A DNA stretch of 64,000 nucleotides from Galeopsis tetrahit (lineage: Eukaryota > Streptophyta > Magnoliopsida > Lamiales > Lamiaceae), in contig OY776120.1 in NCBI GenBank assembly GCA_963675135.1, positions 25,944,001 through 26,008,000 on the forward strand, read 5' to 3'. Every line of letters begins with the position of its first letter. Positions within the stretch are counted from its first letter, which is position 1. This document shows, one piece after another, positions 57,661 to 64,000 of the stretch. A program made the translations under genes and the position numbers. Below the pieces are notes generated by a model. That model did no database searches, was not told where the DNA came from, and was given only the letters and a program-made list of their open reading frames with translations.

Positions 57661-59264
57661 TTTTGGTCCTTGGTGGAGTATAACACAAGTGTATGGGGGG
57701 GGGAATGCACTTGTGTATGCAAATTATTTTTCTTTTTGACAAATTGGTCTATCAGGCAAGTTGTCTCACAACTGGCCTGAGTGTGAACTTTGATAGATAC
57801 TTGTCCTACTGATTACTATTGAGTGATCAGTTAGCTAAATATCTAAAAGAGTTGTTAAGTGCGGAATGTGGTTGGCCTTTGACTTAAAGAAATACTCCAA
57901 GTTAATTTCTGAAAAGATACAGATATCAGGGACTTTGTCCAAAACAGATTTTCTTACTTACTGAGTTTTGTTTCTTTAAAATATGTTTGAATGTAAGTGA
58001 AATAAAGAATGCAGTAAGTAAATGGCACACAAATTTATAGTGGTTCAGAGACTCAAGCTCCTACATCCACTTTCCCTGATTGAACAGGATAATTCCTTCT
58101 CAATGGAATTAGCTTGTTTTATAGTGCCAAGGTGCACTGGTCAACAACACTCTCTTAGTGTTTTGATCCCTAGGAAACCTGAGTCCTAGTGCTCAATCTC
58201 TCTGAGTTAAGACTGTGTTTCACACTAACAGTCCTTAACTCCTCACTTCTACAACAAACTCTCTCTTCACTAAATGAGATAAGGGTTTGAGGTTTGGTTA
58301 CAACTAGTAGAGATATCCTTTACAATAAGAACAGTGTAAAGGCTTAGGATATCTCAATGCTAAGCTTTGGATGTTTACAAAGATTGGCTTAGCTAAGAGA
58401 AGTGATTCAGGAAACTTGGAATTCTAGAGAACAGCTTGGTTTCCTTTGAAAGCTTGATGATAGTTTGATAGCTTGTAGTTGGATGATTGAATCCCTTGAT
58501 CACTTCTGTATTTATAGGCAAATTTGAGCAGCTAACCGTTGGAGGGATAGCAATTCAAACTTGTCTATTTGCAGCACCATTGAAATGGCTATGAAGCTTG
58601 GCATCCTTTTATCCACTGTGTAAAAGGCCTCTTCAATGGTTGCTTGAATGAATGTGTTGACTTCTGAAAAATGCGGTTGAGATGACTTGTGTCAGTTTCC
58701 AAATATGCACATTTCCCAAGGTTGATTTGTGGCAGAAGCTACACTTAACCAACGGTCAGATGGGACAAACTCCCTGAATATTCCTGCTGCAATTGAGAAT
58801 ATTCCAACATTCATTCAATGCTTCACTCTTTAATGCTTCAAGTCTTCAATGCTTGGTTCAGGCATGATTGGCAATAAATGCTTCATTAAATGTGGCTTTT
58901 GGACTTTGACATTCAATGCTCTTGATCATTTGTACTTCAACTGACTTGATCATTTGCATTTATGAGCATTGCTTTACTGCTCTTGGTCTCTTCAGCTAAG
59001 TTGTCCACTTGGTCAGTCTGTCTTGGAGATTCAGCAGCTTTGTCCTAAAGACTTATCAAGCTGCCTAACATTCCAGCTTTCGACAACTATCCTGAACACT
59101 AAAATCTCACAACATTCCTGAGATTTTTCTCTTAAGCAATCTATAATTTCAAGTGTACTGAGACTCTCACCTTGCCTGAACTAGACTTGAGCTTATCTCA
59201 ACTAATCTGAACATCATCAATCAGGGGTTTTGGTATCTAGATCAAAATCATTTTATTCCCAACA
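57661..59264 (-). repeat. 5' LTR of copia C
   Basis: 1604 bp; almost identical to 44336-45944. Its inner end reads TTTTGGTCC on the plus strand instead of TGTTGGTCC, so the CA terminus is mutated here. A TATA-like box is at 58509-58516. Confidence 0.94.
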
Positions 59265-60159
59265 GGGCTGTTATTCGAGCCGAGCCGAGTATTTGAAGTT
59301 CGAGCTCGGCTCGATTCGATAACATTGTCGAGCTAAGAAACGAGCTCGGATCGACTCGTTAAAGGGTCTAACGAGCCTATCGAGCCGAGCCTAACGAGCC
59401 TAATGGAATTTAAAGGAAAAAATTAGATATCGAGCTTAACAAGTCGAGCTCGAGCCGGCTCGTTAGTAAATCGAGTATCTAACGAGCTCGAGCTCGAGCT
59501 CGGCTCATTTAACGAACGAGTCGAGCCGAACTCGAGCCTTATCGAGCCGAGCTGAGCCGAGTTCACGAGCGGCTCGGTTCGTGTAACAGCCCTAGTTATG
59601 TGTACCGCATTTCACCTCCAATCTCCACTCACATTGAGCTTCTTCTGTACCTTTCAACAAAAACGGACACCCACATTTCTTGGTGCCCGTAACACTTACT
59701 CTCTTTTCTTCTTCCCCCTCATTCTTCTTAGCCTTCTTCTTAGGAGGCGCGGGCTTCTTCTTTTCACGATATGCACCGCCATGCTCACACGTCAAGAAAA
59801 TACGTGCCTTTTTATTCCCTTGTCCATTATCCGAACGCTTCACAACAATAACTATGTTGTGTTGTTTCCCCGTACGACGTACCCAAGACAAGAGAGCATC
59901 ACGAGACTCAAACAAAGTTATATTCATGAAGACGTCTGTGTAGTCCATAATTATTTCACGACCACAAACGTCAGGATCCATAATATCATCATTCTCCATT
60001 TGAATAGCAGATTCTTCCAACCACTCATCATCATCATCATATTCCTCTTCAACTCCATATTCATCCACCCAAACGTCATCCTTATCATCATTAAAATTCT
60101 GAAATTCAAAACAAAAAAATTATATAAATGTTTGATTATAACTACCATGCAAAAAACCA

Positions 60160-60456
60160 ATGTTCGAACTAACTTCCATTCACAACACAAATGTTCGAAA
60201 ATAACATCACAACAAGAGACAAATGTTCGAAATTTTATTCCATGCAAATGACATATGTTCGAAAATTTCTTCAAAACAAATGACCAATGTTCGAAAATAT
60301 CTTCAAAACAAATGACCAATGTTCAAAAATTTCTTCAAAACAAATGACCAATGTTCGAAAATTTCTTCAAAACAAATGGCTAATGTTCGAAAATTTATTC
60401 AAAACAAATGACCAATGTTCGAAAATTTATTCAAAACAAATGACCAATGTTCGAAA
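60160..60456 (-). repeat. 32-bp minisatellite in intron 1 of the transposase gene
   Basis: The G of the GTTCGAA core lies at 60162, 60193, 60225, 60257, 60289, 60321, 60353, 60385, 60417 and 60449: one step of 31, then all 32. The unit AATGACCAATGTTCGAAAAT plus TTCTTCAAAACA is, in reverse complement, related to the array at 24314-24633. It sits between exon 1 (60760-60710) and exon 2 (from 60098). Confidence 0.92.
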
Positions 60457-60952
60457 AAAAAAACATGCACATCGTCGTCTTCTTCGCGAAATCAGACGCG
60501 AAAAAGGGTTTTTTTCGATTCAAGCAAATTCCATTCATATTGTCAAAATGTATGTCCTAAATGCATACTATTTAAACTAGATACCATTATAAACTCATAT
60601 TATGCAAAAAAAACAAGATTAAACTACCAAAATACAACAAAACCCTACACATAAAAAAACTTCTATTTTTCAAAACTAAAAAACCTTCAAAACATGTTAA
60701 ACAACTTACTAATGAATATTCGGCACCCCCACGAGTCAATTTTGCATCACTATCGGCCATTTTTGAGTTCTTCCACACTCAAAATCGTTTTTGCAATTTT
60801 TGGAAAGTTTTGGAAATGGAATTTTGATCGACGCCTGCTCTTCCCGCGATAGATACAGTGGTGGTGTACTCATCCGCTGTTATTTTTAAAATTTTCAAGG
60901 AGGGGTAAAATAGACCATTTACATACCCCTTTTTCCAAAAAAAAAACTTCTC

Positions 60953-60995
60953 GTGGGTGTACTCAATACAACTGTTGGTGTCTTTAACCGCACCC
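60953..60995 (-). repeat. Right terminal inverted repeat of the MULE
   Basis: Its reverse complement begins GGGTGCGGTTAAAGACACC and continues TTGTATTGAGTACACCCAC, matching the left TIR. Confidence 0.87.
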
Positions 60996-61004
60996 TTTGA
61001 AAAA
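60996..61004. repeat. Right 9-bp target-site duplication of the MULE
   Basis: TTTGAAAAA, the same as 23707-23715. Confidence 0.85.
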
Positions 61005-61331
61005 ATGAATAGTTATCGGGAGGAATCCACCAACAAGCAACAAACAATAAATGGAATTAATTCCACATTTATTATTTTAATACTGAAGTAGGATCATATT
61101 ATAAATGGTTGTACAAGGAGTGCCTCGTAGAATTATTTACAGACTATGTAACGGTAAGACCAAAATTTATCTAATTTTTAGATAAATTAAATGAAATCGG
61201 ATTAAAATGAATAAAAGAGTCATTTAAAAACTACTTCCTTCTCCATTCTCGTAATATCTTAAAAAAAGGGTTTGACTATATGCACCTCCATTTCGGAGAG
61301 CCACTCCCCCTTTCAATTTTTTAATATAATA

Positions 61332-61591
61332 CTCCCTCCGTTCCAAGATAATTTGCATAGTTTGATCGACACGTTATTTAAAAAAAGTGAATTTAGTGGT
61401 TGATGATGTAAGATAAAAGAAGGGTATTTTAGGTAATTTGATGATGTGTAAAGTGGATTTGATGATGTGTAAAGTGAAATGTATGGAAAAAATGAATGGC
61501 AAATTTGAAAATAAAATGATGTTTTGAGGTTATTAATTTTGTGGGGTATTTCCATATTAAGAGTGTGCAAGTAATCACGGATCGGAGGGAG
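61332..61591. mobile_element. Stowaway-like (Tc1/mariner) MITE
   Basis: It is flanked by TA at 61330-61331 and 61592-61593. The ends are CTCCCTCCGTTCCAAGATAA and, reverse-complemented, CTCCCTCCGATCCGTGATTA. Length about 260 bp, with no coding sequence. CTCCCTCCG ends with a TA target are typical of Stowaway elements. Confidence 0.8.
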
Positions 61592-61800
61592 TAATAGGAT
61601 AAAAAACTCAAAATACCCTTCATTAAATATACAGTATACTAGATGCACCCCCTACTGAATGCACCCTCACCTTCATTTCTTTCACCTTTCCCTAACCCAC
61701 AACTTTCGGTCGCCGGCGACACCATTTCCGGCGACCATCAAGCTCAAAAAAATACAGAAATCAATATATACTCAAAAAAATCACAATTTTTTTTTTTATA

Positions 61801-61892
61801 ATTTTCGACCAACCACTGTCGACCATATACTCTCTCGTCGACAAATTGTTGTCGACGGGAGTGTATATGGTCGACACGGTTTCGTCGAAAAT
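61801..61892. repeat. Long palindrome with 27-bp arms
   Basis: The arm at 61818-61844 (GTCGACCATATA...CGTCGACAA) pairs with 61849-61875 with two mismatches and a 4-base loop. An outer ATTTTCGAC (61801-61809) pairs with GTCGAAAAT (61884-61892). A transcript would form a stable hairpin. Confidence 0.85.
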
Positions 61893-62019
61893 GAAAAAAA
61901 AATACTCCAGGATTTTCTGCATAACATTGGGAGGGGGCAAATCTGGGGTGGGTCGGTGTCGGAGAGGGGGCGGGAAGGGGGCGACCGCGCGGCCGCTAGG
62001 ATGATTTTTTTTTTTACAG

Positions 62020-62100
62020 GCGACGGGGTGGAGGGAGGGGGAGGGTGAAGGTGGGGGGAGGGGGAAGGTGGGGTGGGGTGGGTTGGGTTGGGTTGGGGAA
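62020..62100 (+). repeat. G-rich tract with many GGG/GGGG runs
   Basis: More than ten runs of three or more G are spaced by A or T, ending in GGGTTGGGTTGGGTTGGGG. It could form a G-quadruplex on the plus strand. Confidence 0.7.
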
Positions 62101-62268
62101 GATGAAGAATGAATTTAGGGTTTGGGGTGTGGATAGTAATATGTATGTTATGAAGGGAGGGGTATTTATGATATTTGAGCAGGGTGTGACCTAAATTTCT
62201 GGGAGTGTATAAATCAGGGGAGTGCATCTCTCTGAAATGGAGGTGTAAATAGTCCGACCCTAAAAAAA

Positions 62269-62906
62269 TTAGAGTAGAAACTCTATAAATTAATAATTTT
62301 GGGACCATCAAAATTTATTAATTAAGAGAGTTATTAATTTATCTATAAATTAATAATTATTAATTTATATATTAATTTATAGAAACACTCTTTCAAAACA
62401 TCCACTTATAATCACGAAACGAAGTCATTAATTAAAGCAAAAATTACGTTGAATAATTTCTTGTTAAGCTATGAGAAAACAAAACCAGAAGTTTTTACAA
62501 TGATAAGGAAAATTAGAGACGAGATACAAGGTGAAATTGATTTCAACAAAAAAAATAAAAGACAATTGAGTCATTTTTCAAGAAGAAACGTTCTTAAATT
62601 ATTCATTTAATAGGTAGTATATAAGGAATTATTAATTTATATTTTATTTGGGGTATATAAAAATTACAAAAAAATGTATTATCTTATAATTTTAGCAAGT
62701 TTATTAATTTAGCACGCTATCCCGAGTTGAATCGGACAAAAATATTATCTTAGAGAGTTTATTAATTTATTGAGCATTAATTTATACTGTATCAGTATGA
62801 AAGGGGAGTATTTTAAGAGAGCAAACAAAACCTCATCTCAGTTTTACCCTTCATTTGTTGAAGAAAAGGTGTATCCGAAATTACTAAACTCACCCTAAAG
62901 CTGGCT
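62269..62906. other. AT-rich sequence with repeated AATTTATTAATTTATAGA words, upstream of the second gene copy
   Basis: Blocks such as CTCTATAAATTAATAATTTT (62280-62299), TTATTAATTTATCTATAAAT and GAGAGTTTATTAATTTATTG (62755-62774) recur in both orientations, suggesting a decayed inverted-repeat transposon. No gene is seen. It replaces the upstream DNA found before the first gene copy at 13731. Confidence 0.45.
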
Positions 62907-63006
62907 CTCCCCAGATCTCACCTTCAATTTCAAAGCTCCTCTTTAAGCTCCAACTCCCAAGTAATAGTCATAGACAGACGATCAATCCTCAGAACCCAAC
63001 AACTGA

Positions 63007-64000
63007 ATGACCATTTTTCGCAGAAAAGGCAAGTTAATTTTTGTATTATTAACTGTTTCTTTGCTTATATCAGATTTATTTTCCTTCCCACGTTTTCCTT
63101 GCCTAGTTGTTGCATCAGAATCAGACCCACCTTCAATTTCTAACTCAGTAATCGAAACGGCTAGTGAAAATGACTACCATTTTAAGGAAAAACTTGATCT
63201 TGACCATGAAATTAGCAACCCTGATGTTTTTCTGAGAAAGCAGCAATTCCAATTGGAAAAACTTGAAGAATTAGTTCAAAATCTGAAACAGCTTGTTATT
63301 AGGTTAGAATCACGTGTTCCAGATGCACCTGAAAAAATAAATACTAAGCCCCTGCCCCCATCATCATCATCATCTGGTGATGCACTAATTGATTTGGAGA
63401 AAATTAAACTAGAGGAGAGTTTTCCTGTTAAAGAGGAAGTAAGGGAAGGGGCGGTGGAGACGGTTTCGGTGAAAAAGTTCAACTCATTGTGGTCGGAGAG
63501 GTTTCAGTTTGTGTCAGCTGTGAAATTGAGGTCCAACCCAACTTGTGTTAATGTGTTGCCTTTTAGGGATTTTGAGGGTTTGAGTAAGTATTTTGCTGTT
63601 GGGGATGATAAGGGTAGGTTATATGTGTTCTTGAGGAGTGGGGATGTTGCCTTAGAGTTGGATTCGGAGGAGCCCTTTCCGATTACTGCCATTGTCTCTT
63701 ACTTGTCCGTGTACAAGAATGAGAGCACGATTATCACTGGCCATGAAAATGGCGTGATTGTAATGCATAGGGTTTGGGAGACGTTGTCTGGTGAAGAATG
63801 GAGTTCACTTCACTTTGAGAAAGTTGGGAGATTTGAGTTGCCTGAATCTGGTGGGTCCCGTATTAACATGTTAGAAATGCATCATGTTGGTCGGAAGAGG
63901 TACATTTTAGCAACCGATGGGGGTGGAAAAATCATCGTGTTTAGGGAGGACGGGACTGTATACGGGTCTACTACTCCTAGTAGACAACCGATTGCCTTCT
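63007..64000 (+). CDS. Second copy of the At1g75140-like membrane protein gene, cut by the window edge
   Basis: The ATG is at 63007; 331 codons are open to the right edge without a stop. From about 62907 onward it matches the copy at 13731-14824, with about eight coding differences in 994 bases by eye. Six of these fall in the first ~100 bases. Amino-acid changes seen: Ala2Thr, Pro5Arg, Ser31Pro, Leu35Val and Cys285Arg. The upstream DNA is unrelated, so this copy probably has a different promoter. The C-terminal half, including the membrane span, lies outside. It may be a recent segmental duplicate, or an unmerged second haplotype in the assembly. Confidence 0.85.
   Translation, partial: MTIFRRKGKLIFVLLTVSLLISDLFSFPRFPCLVVASESDPPSISNSVIETASENDYHFKEKLDLDHEISNPDVFLRKQQFQLEKLEELVQNLKQLVIRLESRVPDAPEKINTKPLPPSSSSSGDALIDLEKIKLEESFPVKEEVREGAVETVSVKKFNSLWSERFQFVSAVKLRSNPTCVNVLPFRDFEGLSKYFAVGDDKGRLYVFLRSGDVALELDSEEPFPITAIVSYLSVYKNESTIITGHENGVIVMHRVWETLSGEEWSSLHFEKVGRFELPESGGSRINMLEMHHVGRKRYILATDGGGKIIVFREDGTVYGSTTPSRQPIAF

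Larger units (their letters stand above)
44336..59264 (-). mobile_element. Ty1/copia (Sirevirus-like) element C, full-length with two LTRs
   Basis: 14,929 bp on the minus strand: 5' LTR 59264-57661, PBS 57658-57648, gag-type ORF from 57522, pol 55057-51695, extra ORF 51029-46263, PPT about 45957-45945, 3' LTR 45944-44336. The flanks are GGGCG (44331-44335) and GGGCT (59265-59269), a 5-bp duplication with one changed base. The LTRs differ at roughly 18 positions (about 1%) plus poly-G length, so the insertion is recent. It belongs to a different family from A and B but has the same gene order. It is nearly intact: two stops in the gag frame and one in the extra ORF. Confidence 0.94.
44329..59594. 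mobile_element. hAT-like MITE (about 330 bp of its own), split by copia C
   Basis: Its pieces are 44329-44335 and 59265-59594. The ends are TAGGGC(T/G) on the left and AGCCCTA on the right; the inner arms share AGGGCTGTTA then CGAgCCGAGCCG in inverted orientation. The target duplication is 8 bp, as for hAT elements. The body is almost entirely GAGCTCG/CGAGCCG words and can fold strongly. It has no coding sequence. It lies within exon 2 of the MULE transposase. Confidence 0.75.
28185..60760 (-). pseudogene. MULE transposase: FAR1 DNA-binding + MULE DDE + SWIM + OTU-like domains, interrupted and mutated
   Basis: Read on the minus strand: exon 1 60760-60710 (MADSDAKLTRGGAEYSL); exon 2 60098-59595, interrupted by the MITE with copia C, resuming 44320-43434; exon 3 43346-42672, interrupted by copia B, resuming 29294-29189; exon 4 28855-28386; exon 5 28298-28185. 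Total about 936 codons. Domains: an acidic lead; a FAR1/WRKY-GCM1-type zinc domain (CEHGG...TKKCGCPF...KCGTHNHP, split by the MITE); the MULE catalytic core with Asp in MIDCIYKTN, Asp in IITDRELAL, CTFHIDRN and Glu in VESHHAALK; a SWIM-like CQH...LPCGHEI; and an OTU-like region at the C-terminus. Defects besides the insertions: TAA at 43844-43846 where EENYxWALE is expected, a one-base frameshift near 28437, and Tyr replacing the OTU cysteine (GDGHYGFRA). The enzyme would cut and join MULE ends. Confidence 0.82.
23716..60995. mobile_element. Mutator-like element (MULE) with convergent PMD and FAR1-MULE-OTU genes, split by nested insertions
   Basis: The element is bounded by 43-bp terminal inverted repeats (23716-23758 and 60953-60995, 39 of 43 positions equal by eye) and an exact 9-bp target duplication. 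Removing the two copia elements, the MITE and their target duplications leaves about 8.6 kb. Two genes point towards each other: a PMD gene from the left end and the transposase from the right end, a layout recalling mudrA/mudrB of maize MuDR. Three minisatellite arrays sharing a 32-bp unit lie at 24314-24633, 27040-27930 and 60160-60456. Both genes now carry stop codons, so the element is probably immobile unless helped. Confidence 0.87.
61268..62260. mobile_element. Small inverted-repeat element of uncertain superfamily
   Basis: The left end GGGTTTGACTATATGCACC and the right end, reverse-complemented GGGTCGGACTATTTACACC, are followed by a shared CTCCATTTC(G/A)GAGAG block and CACTCCCC. The arms match at about 33 of 42 positions. 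TAAAAAAA flanks both sides (61260-61267 and 62261-62268), which may be an 8-bp target duplication but is low-complexity. Inside are a Stowaway-like MITE, a 92-bp palindrome and a G-rich tract. No transposase is present. Confidence 0.5.

Noticed and set aside
61659..62048. A 129-codon plus-strand frame
   Set aside because: It crosses the palindrome and G-rich tract, its composition is low-complexity, and no similarity is recognised.
61260..62268. Assigning the small inverted-repeat element to hAT from its 8-bp flanks
   Set aside because: TAAAAAAA is low-complexity and the terminal bases are not typical of hAT, so the superfamily is left open.
1..64000. tRNA, rRNA or other structured RNA genes
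   Set aside because: No cloverleaf, rRNA core or snRNA-like sequence was recognised; the tRNA-like matches are only primer binding sites.

Overview
The window is plant nuclear DNA, most likely from a eudicot; the species cannot be fixed from the sequence. Reasons: spliced genes with plant-type introns, Sirevirus-like Ty1/copia elements with an extra ORF after pol, a FAR1/MULE-type transposase, a plant mobile domain (PMD) gene, a Helitron and a Stowaway-like MITE. About three quarters of the window is transposon. Only one complete host gene looks intact: a membrane protein of the Arabidopsis At1g75140 type (13831-15873). A second, nearly identical copy starts at 63007 and runs off the right edge. 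Next to the first copy lies a broken AAA-ATPase gene (At1g64110/DAA1-like, about 16687-22849) that has lost its front exons and carries a frameshift.

Layout. 1-8527: copia element A on the minus strand, cut by the window edge. It has gag and the post-pol ORF but no pol. 8528-10267: non-coding or decayed sequence. 10268-12408: a Helitron carrying exon-like gene pieces. 12409-13730: AT-rich intergenic DNA. 13831-15873: the membrane-protein gene. 16687-22849: the AAA-ATPase pseudogene. 23716-60995: one very large Mutator-like element (MULE) with 43-bp terminal inverted repeats and a perfect 9-bp target-site duplication. 61268-62260: a small inverted-repeat element holding a Stowaway-like MITE and a long palindrome. 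63007-64000: the second membrane-protein gene copy.

The MULE is the centre of the window. Without later insertions it would be about 8.6 kb and holds two convergent genes: a PMD gene on the plus strand (24030-26695) and a FAR1-MULE-OTU transposase on the minus strand (60760 down to 28185). Both appear broken by point mutations. The first intron of each gene holds a minisatellite with an exact 32-bp period, in opposite orientations, and a third array built on the same 32-bp unit lies between the two 3' ends. Three later insertions split the transposase gene: copia B (29300-42671, TSD ctttc), a hAT-like MITE (8-bp TSD gttatgtg), and copia C (44336-59264), which landed inside that MITE.

Copia A and B belong to one family and C to a second, related one. 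B and C run LTR - PBS - gag - pol - long extra ORF - PPT - LTR, and A has the same order without pol. The extra ORF product is hydrophilic and coiled-coil-rich, with no membrane segment that I can see. In A it is open for all 956 codons inside the window, while gag and pol in B carry many stop codons. Exon joins, TSDs and mutation counts were read by eye.
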